Shown in pieces: positions 1 to 9,350 of a stretch of 27,500 nt of DNA. Origin of the DNA: Leishmania infantum JPCM5 (taxonomy: Eukaryota > Euglenozoa > Kinetoplastea > Trypanosomatida > Trypanosomatidae); NCBI RefSeq assembly GCF_000002875.2, contig NC_009393.2, forward strand, positions 160,001-187,500, in the 5' to 3' direction. Each line of letters opens with the position of its first letter. The first letter of the stretch is position 1. A model generated the notes under the pieces. That model had not been told where the DNA came from and ran no database searches. It worked only from the letters and a program-made list of their open reading frames with translations. Both the position numbers and the translations under genes were made by a program.

Positions 1-1179
1 AGGAGGGGGTGCACGTGTGCGTCTACCATTTCATGTTAGATTACGTGCCTTCTCTGTGAAGGTATCGGATACTTACGCACAGATGACCCCACAAGTGTAC
101 GCACAGAGATGTGCTGTTGCCGTCGCGATATCGACGTCGTTGTTCGCTCATTTCAGTCCCCCCACCCCACCCCACCACCACCACAACGCGTTCCTCCATC
201 ACCCACACGCTCCTCCCACCTGATCGTCTTCATCGTTGCTTTCTTTGTGTGAGTGTGAGGCAGAGGGGGATGGGTAGTGGTGATGTGGGGGGGTCAAGAG
301 AGAACGTGCGAGAGCTGGCCTCTTGGAGCCTTTGCCTGCCTCTCACTGTCTTTGGTGGTGTTCTCCTCTCACTTAGATCTTCATTCTGTTGGTGCGTGCG
401 TGTGTGTGTGTCTCTGTCCGGGCCCTCCCCCTCAAGCTTCTGCAGCTTCCCCTCCTTCCTCCTGCGTGTGCGTGTGCGCTCAGCTGGACGAGCAAGAAGA
501 GCGAGCACAAGGAAGAAAAAATAGAAGCAGCGAAAACATGAGCGTCGGGTCGCCGCCCCGCCCGCCCTCCTCCGTCATTCCTCGATCCTGGGTAGCCTGC
601 GAGAGCGATAGATTGGGGGGAGGGCATAGAAACACCGGTATGGGTGTTCTTAGGGGGTGTAATATGGGCACCGTGCGTGGCGTTGTGGATGCACAGAGCA
701 GCGGCGATCCCTCCTACGGTGTACGGCTGCTGCTCTTCTCCCCTGTACGTCTTCCGCCTCTTGGCCGGGCCCTCTGCCGCCACGTCCATGCATCATCGCA
801 TGTCTCCCGCCTTCCCTTCTCCCTTACCTCTTCTTGAGGCTCGGGTCGATCGCACGCTATCAACAGTGTTGGTGCGTGTCGTCGTGCGTGTGTGAGTGAC
901 GATTACGAGCTGCGGCCCCACCCCCGCATCTGAACACCTCTTCTCCTCCCCTCCGCACGCCCAAAATCCTCCGCCACTTTGGTGACTGCGTTTTCGTGCT
1001 TCCTTCGCCACGCACACACGCACACACGCACACACACATATATATGCAATCGTTCAAGGTACGTAGACGGCCAACGCGAGTTCATCAGTTGAAGTATACA
1101 GCTTCTTAACTCGCAGTTTTCGAGGCCACAGTCCGGTGCGGCAGCCGCAGTGTGCATGTGCCTGCGTATACAGATACGC
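1..1179. other. Non-coding left flank (intergenic, probably 3' UTR of an upstream gene)
   Basis: I see no convincing gene here. The open frames on both strands are short, most lack a plausible ATG context, and they translate pyrimidine runs and CA/GT repeats into Cys-Val, His-Thr or Ser-Pro strings. A CA-rich microsatellite followed by a short TATATA tract lies near 1011-1045. The left part is probably the 3' UTR of a gene beyond the window edge, but that is inferred only from the gene order. Confidence 0.6.
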
Positions 1180-1248
1180 CCCCCCCCTCTTGGCCTCCAC
1201 CCCCCCCTACCCCGACCACCACCACCACCACCACCTCCCATACTACAG
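1180..1248 (+). promoter_or_regulatory. Polypyrimidine tract and spliced-leader acceptor for the CDC14-like gene
   Basis: A C/T-rich tract with C runs and an ACC repeat runs up to CTACAG, whose AG is at 1247-1248 and is the first AG after the tract. The ATG follows 37 bases later with no intervening ATG. A second AG at 1283-1284 lies directly before the start codon and would leave almost no leader. Trypanosomatid trans-splicing uses this kind of signal; the exact site is inferred. Confidence 0.55.
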
Positions 1249-1285
1249 GCTCGCTCGCGCTCTCCTCCGCCTCTTCGCTCACAGG

Positions 1286-4200
1286 ATGCCGCCTCGGCCT
1301 TTGGATCCCACGCCCGCTGCACCCTCCGCAGCGACGTCCACCCCGTCCACGGTGTTAACGCTACAGCGACTCCTCGACACGCAGCAAGCCACCGCCATTC
1401 TTCCAGGTTTTCTGTACTTGGCGTCTACGGGCGAATGCCTCTCCTCCTCCCTCGCTGGCAGCGTGGACTCCGCCGAGACGGCAGCAGGCGCATCAGCGCC
1501 GGTGGACTCGAAGGTGCCGTCGACATCGGCAGCGACGGCGATGTCCGTGGCCATGGAGGCCATTCATGACTTCTACTTTAAGGAGAACTTCTTCGCCAGT
1601 GGCGTGGCGGGGGCCTGCCGCAAAGGTAGCAGCACGCGCACCATCCCGACCGCCAGGGCGGCCGTGGGCCAGGACGCCGTCTTTGTGTCGTTGCGAGGCA
1701 TCCCGCCCTACCTCTACCGCCCCTTCTTCGCCGACTTTGGTCCGCTGGACATGAGCTGCTGCGTGCACTTCGCGCGGCGCCTCTGTGAGCTGCTGCGGGC
1801 GGTGACGGGATTCGACGTGCGCGCCTCCCCCGCATCCGCTGCTGCTGCAGGAACCTTTAGCAATGGCACGAACTCGGGGGCCGCTGCCCCTGCCCACAGA
1901 AAGCGGGGCGGAAGAGGACAGCCCGCATCGGCGCCGTCTTGCTCCCCGAGCTCCGCCTCGGCGGTCTCCACGGTATCCTCCTCCGGTTGCCCTCTGGGGG
2001 CCACGCTGCCAGTGGTGGTGTGCGCCAGCCTCGACGCGCAGGAGCGCGTGAACACGGCGTGCCTTGTCGGCGCCTTTTGCGTGTTGTGCCTCGGCTGGTC
2101 GGCCGTGGCGACGTGGTATCGCGGCTTCGTCGACATCTACCCCGGCTTTCTCGCCTACCGCGACGCGAGCCAAGGCGTGTCGAACTACCCTCTCTCCTTG
2201 ATTGACGTGTGGGCCGGGCTCGAGCAGGGTGTGGCCCTCGGGCTCGTCAACGTGCACACGTTCGACATCCCAGCCTTCCTGGAAGGCAAGCAGTACGACT
2301 ACAGCTGGGTGGTGCCTCGTCGATTCCTGGCCATGAGCTCTCCGCAAGACGACAAGTCCGCGCGCACCGCTGAGGTGTTCGCGCGGCGGCTGCGCCCGCT
2401 AGGTGTGCGGCTTGTGGTACGTCTAAATGATAACCTCTACAACCCGTCGCCTCTGCTGCGGCTGGGCATAAGGCACGTTGATCTGCCATACGCCGACGGC
2501 AGCGTGCCGTGCGACGCGATGCTGCTGCGATTCCTGCAGGCGGTAGAGGAGCACTTCGGTGAATCAGTCGCGCCGGTCTCGCTGCAAGAGTGGTGGTCGG
2601 TGCCATCGTCGTCCGCCGCGACGGCGCGAGCGGGCAGCGCATCCACGAAAGCTTCCTCAGCTCGTGCTAGTCACCGGAGGCCGGCGCTGCAGCCATGCTC
2701 ACTCATGCACTCAGGCACGTGTCGCGGTATGCCGGAGGCGTGGACGGCAGTCCCTCCATCGGCGCCGCCCTCACACGCTCGGCGCCCGGACTCCGCCCAC
2801 GCGAACAGAACGCAGTGCCACGACACCTGCACCTTGGCGCCAGGTGACAAGGGTGCTGTAGCGGTGCACTGTCTCGCTGGCCTGGGTCGCACAGGCACCA
2901 TGCTCGCTGTATACATGATGCGTCACTACGGCTTCACCGCGCGCGCCGTGATTGGGTGGATGCGGCTTTGCCGGCCAGGTAGCATCACCGGCATTCAGCA
3001 GCAGTACCTTGACGCGATGGAGCGACGTCTGCGGCCGCCGCCGCACATGCTGGCTGCACTGCAGCTGAACTCGGCAGCCAAGCTGTACGGCGCTGTCGGC
3101 GGAGGGAGGCGATTCGAGCTCCCGTCGCGACGCACACGCTCGTCATCCTTGTCCGTCATCTCCTCCACGTCCGCACTGCCAAACGCGGCAGCCGCCGCGC
3201 AGACAACGCACGGAAGGGACGGAGCGGTGGCGATGGGCAGAAACCAGCTCGACGCTTCACCGCAGCCTCCCCTGGGAAAGGCGACAACGGGCTGCATGCG
3301 CTCGACCGCTGCTGTGACCGCCTTTCAGACGCACGGCAGCGTCGTCGCGGATGCGCAGCCGGCGACGGCGACGGCGACGAGTATTGTGGTCGGACACATT
3401 AGGCGCGATGATAGTGGCCGCTCGAGCGCGATGGCTGCTCGAGCAGCGTCGGATGTCGCCAGAGACATCGGCACGTTTACGGGCCTGGCAGCGTGGACCG
3501 ATCTCACGGGACTGCGTGGGGCGCAGCAACAGCGGCAGCAGCTGCTGATGCGCCGCTTCAGCAACAGCAGCACCGCCACCCTTTCTCTCAGCACCATCCA
3601 GGAAGGTGGGGAAGCGCTCGATGTAGTTGCGCGTATGCCCGTCCTTGGAGACAACAGTCCGCAGAACAGGAGCGCGGCCACGGCGTCACTGAAGCGCGGC
3701 TCTGCCACTGCCGCCGCCAGCTACCACAAGACTTCCATCCACCCGTCGCCTCGCGTGGATGACTACAAGTACGCCTCGACGTACTTCGTGGCGATGGAGC
3801 GGGTGGGTGAACTGCCGCGCGTATACCCTTGGTCTACCTCCTCCGCTGCCGCCTCCGCTGCCAGAGGTGAGCCAGGGGGAGCCCACGGCGGTGGTCCGCG
3901 ACCTGCTACCGCCAACACCTATGATGAAACGGCGCCGCGAGGGACGCGCCATCTCGGCCGTCCCCGCTTAAGCGAATGCAGCATCGGAAGTGATGCAAGC
4001 CGAGCGAAGGAGACTCGCACAGCGCCTGCGTCGGCGGACAGCTGCCTCCGCCCCCGCAAAGGTCTCACCAGCGCGCTGCAGCGACGGCGGCCCTACACGG
4101 CGGCGGCAGCGGTAAGCGTAGGGCCTCAGCTGCACGCGAAGCGATATCCGACCCATTATGAGCGCGGCGGTGCCGCCGACCACAGTGAGACAGGCACCCA

Positions 4201-4555
4201 CGCACCAGGCGGCACGCCGCCGTGTTCTGACCTCTCCGAAAAGACGCAACAGTCTCCTCGCCGCCGCCAGGCAGCAACGCGCACGCGAGTTAGATGGGAT
4301 GACAAGGGCGCTCATCGCGCAAACCTCGACGATGCAAGGGCTGGCGACACCGCAGCTGCAGATCCCTGCGTTGACGTCAAGCTACAAACGCCACATCCAC
4401 CATCGGCGCCGATGCGTTCATCTCTCCCGTGGAGAGATGGCGGTGTGACAGAGCTGGAGGATGGGCCGCGGTCGCCGCTGGTGCTGAGTCGCTCATCACT
4501 GGCAATCCCTGCAACGTCGCTGCCCATGTGGGCCCGTCCTATGCTTCGCACATGA
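1286..4555 (+). CDS. CDC14: CDC14-like dual-specificity protein phosphatase
   Basis: This 1089-residue protein has the two-lobed CDC14 layout. The N-terminal lobe, about residues 85-390, carries the DSPn-like stretches LRGIPPYLYRPFFADFGPLD and a segment around ATWYRGFVDIYPGFLAYRDA. The catalytic lobe has the general-acid loop YADGSVP (Asp404), the P-loop HCLAGLGRTG (Cys529, Arg535), and RLCRPGS followed by a QQQ stretch (571-573). CDC14 enzymes remove phosphate from CDK-type phosphoserine-proline sites and act in mitotic exit, cytokinesis and, in ciliated cells, at basal bodies. Two Ser/Ala-rich inserts are visible, about 182-240 and 438-510; the second separates the catalytic Asp from Cys. 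A roughly 500-residue disordered Ser/Thr/Arg-rich tail follows residue 590 and includes RRFS near 756. The open frame extends upstream to 1136 without any ATG, so 1286 is the first ATG. The family call is firm; the cellular role here is inferred. Confidence 0.88.
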   Translation: MPPRPLDPTPAAPSAATSTPSTVLTLQRLLDTQQATAILPGFLYLASTGECLSSSLAGSVDSAETAAGASAPVDSKVPSTSAATAMSVAMEAIHDFYFKENFFASGVAGACRKGSSTRTIPTARAAVGQDAVFVSLRGIPPYLYRPFFADFGPLDMSCCVHFARRLCELLRAVTGFDVRASPASAAAAGTFSNGTNSGAAAPAHRKRGGRGQPASAPSCSPSSASAVSTVSSSGCPLGATLPVVVCASLDAQERVNTACLVGAFCVLCLGWSAVATWYRGFVDIYPGFLAYRDASQGVSNYPLSLIDVWAGLEQGVALGLVNVHTFDIPAFLEGKQYDYSWVVPRRFLAMSSPQDDKSARTAEVFARRLRPLGVRLVVRLNDNLYNPSPLLRLGIRHVDLPYADGSVPCDAMLLRFLQAVEEHFGESVAPVSLQEWWSVPSSSAATARAGSASTKASSARASHRRPALQPCSLMHSGTCRGMPEAWTAVPPSAPPSHARRPDSAHANRTQCHDTCTLAPGDKGAVAVHCLAGLGRTGTMLAVYMMRHYGFTARAVIGWMRLCRPGSITGIQQQYLDAMERRLRPPPHMLAALQLNSAAKLYGAVGGGRRFELPSRRTRSSSLSVISSTSALPNAAAAAQTTHGRDGAVAMGRNQLDASPQPPLGKATTGCMRSTAAVTAFQTHGSVVADAQPATATATSIVVGHIRRDDSGRSSAMAARAASDVARDIGTFTGLAAWTDLTGLRGAQQQRQQLLMRRFSNSSTATLSLSTIQEGGEALDVVARMPVLGDNSPQNRSAATASLKRGSATAAASYHKTSIHPSPRVDDYKYASTYFVAMERVGELPRVYPWSTSSAAASAARGEPGGAHGGGPRPATANTYDETAPRGTRHLGRPRLSECSIGSDASRAKETRTAPASADSCLRPRKGLTSALQRRRPYTAAAAVSVGPQLHAKRYPTHYERGGAADHSETGTHAPGGTPPCSDLSEKTQQSPRRRQAATRTRVRWDDKGAHRANLDDARAGDTAAADPCVDVKLQTPHPPSAPMRSSLPWRDGGVTELEDGPRSPLVLSRSSLAIPATSLPMWARPMLRT
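3434..3447. repeat. 14-bp perfect palindrome within the CDC14-like CDS
   Basis: GCTGCTCGAGCAGC reads the same on both strands. It lies in the Ala/Arg/Ser-rich part of the C-terminal tail, where GC-rich codon use makes such palindromes fairly easy to form by chance. Confidence 0.7.
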
Positions 4556-6513
4556 GCCAGGAAAGGCGCATCAACCACAGCAGCCAGATGCCCCCTCCCG
4601 TTGCACAGACGTGCAGGCATCCCTTGCGGCCGCTTTTTGTGGTAGCGGATTTCGAGTGGGTGTGAGTGGCGGAGAGCGGCATGGATAGGGGCACTCTCCT
4701 GTCCCCGACCTCCGCCCTCCTTCCTTTGGGCCCCACCACCACCACCACCGCCGCCCGCCCCCCCCCCACCGAGGGAAAGAGGAGGGGCGACGCGGGTGTG
4801 CACGTGTTCCGCTGTCTGCGCGAGCGCCCGCACGTGTCATTCCGCATCTCCATGCAGGGCTGCTGGCCGCAGCTGCACCCCCTCCCCCTCCCTTGCTTTC
4901 CTTTTGAGCCTCACAGACACATGTATATTAGTAGCCTCTCCTCCCTTTTCGGGCGGCGTCACTCACACGCGCGCGTGTATGGTATGTATGTAAGTAATCG
5001 CAATCTCTCTCGTCCCCGCCGCCGTTGGCAGCGGTTGTTTTTCTCGCTTCGTTCCGGAGGGTGTGTGGGGAGGGGCGTCTCTGAATCATCATCGCGCGAG
5101 TGTGCCGGTGCGTGCGTCGCTCACTCCCGTCTCTATCTCTGCCTCTCTCGCGTCTTTGCTTCTCCTGCTTGTCCCCAAGCCCCCTCCTCATCCTCCGCCT
5201 CCTCCACGGCGTCTTCCTTGTGTGTGCGTGTGTGTGCGTGTGCACACGTTCTCTTGTTTTCTTTCTGTGCCCGTTCGTGTAAATCGCATCCCCCCTCTCA
5301 TGCCACGAAAACGTGCGTATGTGCGGTTATTTGTTGTCCGCATACTCCTTCCCTTACCTCCTCTGCCTCTTCTGCTCCTCTCCAGCTACGTCTCTGGCAT
5401 CGTGTGCTCTCTCTCTCTCCCTCTCTCTGCCCCGCAGCGTATGCGTCTCCGTGAATGTGTGAGGCTTGTGCCTCTGCGTACCTCGCCACACGCACACGCG
5501 CATACCACACGGACCTCTACAAGAACGGCGTGCAGAGAGAGGGAGAACACGAGGAGGCAGAGAGTGGGTGTAGCGCCCCCACCTACTCGCCCGCCCGCCC
5601 TTTATCCTTTTCGCACTGATACTTACCATAAGGATGTGGAAGGCAACACACGCGCCCCGCGCACCCGAACGAACTCTCTGTTCGTACGTGTCTGCCCTGC
5701 ATAGCTGCCCCTGTGGATGCAGGTGGTGATGCCTCACCCCTCCCGCCTGCCGTCTTACCCTCCTCTTAACGGCACGCGCCTCTCTTCGTGTGCCGTGCAC
5801 CACGGCTCTGCTGCTCGAATCCCTGTGGCACTGCTGGAGGCGCTTGTTCAGGGGGAGGAGGAAGAGAGGAAAAGCACCCCATCACTTTGGGGAGGCCACC
5901 TTGGCCAGGCTTCGCACGTGATCCTCTGCTAGCATAGCCGCCGCACCCACTCCCTCGCCAATCCTTCTTCGCGCCCTTCTCTGTCTCTCATGCAATGAAC
6001 AGCACCACCTGCTGCCCTGACTCCCTCTCTTCCGCACACACGCACACGCGCATACGTGTGCGCACGCCGCGGCTCCCTCCTGCGTCCTTTGCGAGAGAGC
6101 GACGAGACGCCGCCTTCGTCGTTAAGAAGGGCATACCCACACACACGCACGCACGCGTGCACCAAACATACTCCCCGCCCCCCCCAACTCTCGCAACCCC
6201 CTGCAGCACACACTGACGCTTCCACGCAGACGCGTAGACAGCCTCCAGCGTTGCTCGACTCCCGCGCATACGCACACTCTTTTCGTTACTTTCTCTCTCG
6301 CTCAGCTGTCCTGCTGCCCTTTTCTCTTTGTATGCCTCTTCCTCGCTGAGGTCTCCGTCCCTCTCTCTCTCGCTGTCTCTCCCTCCTCCTCACACTGTGC
6401 GCCGGTCCTCGCCGTCGCTGCCCATCTGCCTTTTCGGTGTGTTTCATCGTCTGTGACTTGCTGGCGTTGCTCTTGCGGTTCTCTGGCCGTTGTCTCCGTG
6501 TGTGTGTGTGTGT
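4556..6513. other. Long intergenic spacer: 3' UTR of the CDC14-like gene and upstream sequence of the Plus3-RING gene
   Basis: Nearly 2 kb without a supportable gene. It holds a CAC run at about 4734-4752, CT-rich tracts, GT runs at about 5221-5245, CA-rich patches at about 6030-6060 and 6130-6165, and a long CT-rich zone from about 6289. A block at about 5595-5935 has more balanced composition. One ATG-initiated frame of 134 codons (5300-5704) shows Leu-rich and His-Thr-rich translation of repeats and codons such as TTA, ATA and AAA that are unlike the neighbouring genes, so I do not call it. Confidence 0.55.
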
Positions 6514-6557
6514 GCGTCTCGCTGTTCCCTCGTTTTTTGTTTTTATTTTGGATTCAG
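6514..6557 (+). promoter_or_regulatory. Polypyrimidine tract and spliced-leader acceptor for the Plus3-RING gene
   Basis: A T-rich tract, including a T6 run and TTTTTATTTT, leads to GATTCAG with AG at 6556-6557. This would give a 75-base leader with no upstream ATG. A second AG at 6569-6570 is an alternative. It is among the clearest acceptor signals in the window, though not tested by RNA data. Confidence 0.65.
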
Positions 6558-6632
6558 TGCTGCGTCGCAGAGACACGCCGATAGAGAGACGCACTCGCGC
6601 ATCCGAACACCCGCGCCGCGGCGCGTCGCCAG

Positions 6633-8036
6633 ATGATCTCGGAAGAGGACAGCCGCCTGTTTGAGGCGGCGAAGCGGGCGCAGGTGAGCCGAAATACCGC
6701 CATCCACGTGATCGAGAATACCAACTCGAGCCGCATTCTCGCCGGGGCCTTTGTACGGGTGCTGTTGGAGATGCCCACTCGCAACGAGGGGTACGTGGTG
6801 GCGCGCATTCACAGCACGACCGCCGGTGAGCCTTACAGCGGCTTCTCGACCAACCCAGCTCAGACGACGAACGTGTACTTGATGCTAGAGCTTCCACCGC
6901 CTCTCGCCGCCATCAACGGCGTCCAGTATCAGCTGAACAGCGTCAGCAACAGCAGCATGGGCGAGGGCGAGTTCCGCGATTGGCTGCAGATGATCCGCAA
7001 CGAGCCCACGCTGCGGGTGCCGACTGTGCAAGGGCTTAAAGAGGTGACGGCTCGCCTGCATCCGTACGAAGTGAGCCGACACCGCTCCAACTCTCACGTC
7101 AGCGCTAACGGGTCGATGGCGACCAACGGTCGAGCGGGTGTGGTCGACACAAGTGGCAACGTACCACATCCGCAACTGGCGCAGCAGCAGCAACAACAAA
7201 GAAGTCTCTCCGCCCACGGGGCTGCTCGGCAGCGCCGCCAAAGCCTCGCCGCAAGCTCGCAGACGATGCTGATACCACCAATGCTGCAGGACGGCGCTCC
7301 CCTCCCCGACAGCGGCGATGCGCTGCTCAGGCGAAGTTCTGCCGCGATGTACGAAGGGGACAGCAGCGGCGTCATCGCGAACGCGGAGAGCAGTGCGAGC
7401 GCCGCCGGCAGCAACAGCAACTACAACGTCAACAATCGCCTCGGACGGCAAGGGACCGTGATGACGCGCGACTATAACCGCAACCCACGCGAGGACGGGC
7501 AAGCGTCGCACGAAATGTCCAACGCAGAGGTGCCGGTCATGAGCTTCTACACCGCGGCAACAGGCAGCCAGCAGGAGCAGCAACAGCGAACTGTGTTTCC
7601 TCTTCCGCATGGTGGCGGTGGTGTGGCGAGTGAGAGTGACGGCGGCCCCGCCTTGGCAGCCACCACCTCCTTCATGACGCGCGGCGCCACCGACCCGAAT
7701 ATGGAGAGCGAGGACGAGGAGATGGAGCGTCGTCTGCGGCAGGAAATTATGAACCACCTAGCTCAGGAGTGTGTCCTGTTCCCGAAAGACGCGCAGGGCT
7801 ACAAGCTCTCCCGCCTGCGCCTGCTGGAGCGAGACATGATCGAGTACCTGCAGCACGTCCGTGACGAGATTCAAGGTAAGCAAGAAAACTGCATTGTGTG
7901 CATGGACCACGTCCCCACGGTAATCCTGCTGCCTTGCAAGCACAAGGTCATGTGCCGACTGTGTGCCCCGTCGTGCCCCACCTGCCCAGTGTGTCGCAGT
8001 AAGATTGCGGAGATGTTCGAGCCGGAGGAAATCTAG
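6633..8036 (+). CDS. Plus3 domain and RING finger protein, probable E3 ubiquitin ligase
   Basis: This 467-residue protein combines two domains. Residues about 15-145 resemble the Plus3 domain of Rtf1: GAFVRVLLEM, a YVVARIHSTT strand, TTNVYLMLEL, then YQLNSVSNSSMGEGEFRDWL and VPTVQGLKEV. In Rtf1 this fold binds the phosphorylated C-terminal repeat of the elongation factor Spt5. Residues about 146-355 are low-complexity Gln/Ser/Asn-rich linker, with Q runs near 187-192. A charged helical segment (about 360-415) precedes a C-terminal C3HC4 RING with zinc ligands Cys420, Cys423, Cys435, His437, Cys441, Cys444, Cys451 and Cys454, ending 13 residues before the stop. The compact C-terminal RING resembles the IAP/MUL1 type, which recruits E2 enzymes. 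The start is the first ATG after a good splice acceptor. Both domain calls are strong; ligase activity and a chromatin role are inferred. Confidence 0.87.
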   Translation: MISEEDSRLFEAAKRAQVSRNTAIHVIENTNSSRILAGAFVRVLLEMPTRNEGYVVARIHSTTAGEPYSGFSTNPAQTTNVYLMLELPPPLAAINGVQYQLNSVSNSSMGEGEFRDWLQMIRNEPTLRVPTVQGLKEVTARLHPYEVSRHRSNSHVSANGSMATNGRAGVVDTSGNVPHPQLAQQQQQQRSLSAHGAARQRRQSLAASSQTMLIPPMLQDGAPLPDSGDALLRRSSAAMYEGDSSGVIANAESSASAAGSNSNYNVNNRLGRQGTVMTRDYNRNPREDGQASHEMSNAEVPVMSFYTAATGSQQEQQQRTVFPLPHGGGGVASESDGGPALAATTSFMTRGATDPNMESEDEEMERRLRQEIMNHLAQECVLFPKDAQGYKLSRLRLLERDMIEYLQHVRDEIQGKQENCIVCMDHVPTVILLPCKHKVMCRLCAPSCPTCPVCRSKIAEMFEPEEI

Positions 8037-9138
8037 GCAGATACTCCAACGAGGAACGAGAAGGTACTTACACATATGCACACCAGATACACAATCAGCA
8101 TGCAAGCATGCACGTGCGGACGCGCCTGAGCGGATTGTGCGTGGCCGGTGCACGATACCTGGCGCGCCTTGGGCTATCACTCTCCACGCTCCTGAACACG
8201 TGTGCACATAGGCGCAAGGAGGGAGAGAGAGAAAGAGACGAGGAACTAGGTGAGGTAGTACAGGCGGTGCCATGCGCATGCGCCTCTCTGCAACGCGGCA
8301 CATACTGGTCAGAGACCCAAGGCTGAACATGTAATTTTCCGACTCTGTCCTCGTCAACTGTCGAACCCTTGAGGGGACAGCTAGAGAGATCGAGAGAGGG
8401 TGTCAGACACACAACCACGCGCACGAAGTGGTTTGGGAGCAATGACGGCACGCGAGGGAAGCGATGTCGAGCTTGGGAAGCGGGGGAGGGGGTTCCCTTC
8501 ATGTCCTGTGCGCCGACGTTCTCGTGCTCTTATTCGTTGCCTGTCTGTCTGTCTGTCTGCATGTGTTGTCGTGTGCCCCCGCCCCCCCTCCCCCTTCGCT
8601 CGTATTCTGCCCTGCGCACCGCCGCATGCGTGGTGGGGGGTAACGAGAGAGGGAGAGAGAGATGTGTTTGCTTGGTCGAGTTGGACTTCAGCCCGTTATC
8701 CCTTGCGTGTGTCGTGTTCGCGTGTGTGCCTCTGCATCCGTGTCCTCCCTCCCCCCGAACGGCCGAAAGAATCACTGCGCGTGCCACCGCGACGGCGTGG
8801 CGCCGGGAAAAGAGGAGAAGGGGGCCGAAGCACTCGACGCGAGGCAACGGACAGGCCGCGCCCCCCTTCCGATGCAACCACCTCCGCCACCACCACCCTC
8901 TTCGTCACGTGTTGTGCCCGCTTCTGTGCCGCCCACACGGAAGGGCGCATGGAAAACGCCTAACACAAGAGAGGGAGGAAAAAGGCGCGCTGGTGCGAGA
9001 ACAACGCCTGGCGCGAGCACATCCCCGGAAACGAGCGACATGAGCAACAACAACATCAGTACAAACGGCAGAAGACCAGCGCGCCGATTCACGTGAGCAG
9101 CGGCGGGTCCTCTTCCCGGTCCACAATTTGCCCGGTAG
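8037..9138. other. Intergenic spacer between the Plus3-RING and BBS8 genes
   Basis: No gene is supported. The stretch contains two GCATGC copies separated by AA (8098-8111), purine-rich GA patches at about 8218-8245 and 8645-8662, a CTGT tetranucleotide repeat at about 8542-8557, and C-rich and CT-rich tracts. A frame of 224 codons from 8369 begins at a non-ATG codon and translates low-complexity sequence, so it is not called. Confidence 0.55.
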
Positions 9139-9320
9139 CCCTCTTCCTCCCTCCCTCCCTCCGTCTGTCTTGCGCATACACTCCTATACACGCATGCATA
9201 CATACGCACCCTCACGCCTCTGCCTGTGTGCGCTTCGCGTTGCAGCGCAGCGTAACGCGGCGAGAGAAACACACGTCCAAGTCTCCACCCCCCCCCCATC
9301 CATTCTCCTCTGTGCCTTAG
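9139..9320 (+). promoter_or_regulatory. Two candidate spliced-leader acceptors for BBS8
   Basis: CTTCCTCCC-type repeats and later T/C-rich sequence lead to GTTGCAG (AG 9244-9245), giving a leader of about 105 bases. A second tract with a run of nine C leads to CCTTAG (AG 9319-9320), giving a 30-base leader. Neither leader contains an ATG before 9351. Which is used cannot be decided by eye. Confidence 0.5.
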
Positions 9321-9350
9321 TGCATCTCTTTGGCTACGCAAGAGAGCGCA

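Noticed and set aside
1493..2347. 284-codon - strand frame
   Set aside because: It is the shadow of the conserved N-terminal lobe of the CDC14-like phosphatase.
4666..5454. 262-codon + strand frame in the spacer
   Set aside because: It opens at a GTG rather than an ATG and translates pyrimidine tracts into Ser/Pro/Cys-rich low complexity without any recognisable fold.
5300..5704. ATG-initiated frame of 134 codons with a Leu-rich, membrane-like segment
   Set aside because: The hydrophobic stretch is translated CT-rich repeat, the rest is His-Thr-Arg repeat, and codons such as TTA, ATA and AAA differ from the strongly GC3-biased neighbours.
5791..5830. tRNA-like B-box resemblance (GCTCGAATCCC)
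   Set aside because: The flanking bases do not form acceptor, D or anticodon arms, and no A box lies at the right distance.
8369..9043. 224-codon + strand frame in the spacer before BBS8
   Set aside because: It begins at a TTG, crosses CTGT and C-run repeats, and shows no ordered segment.
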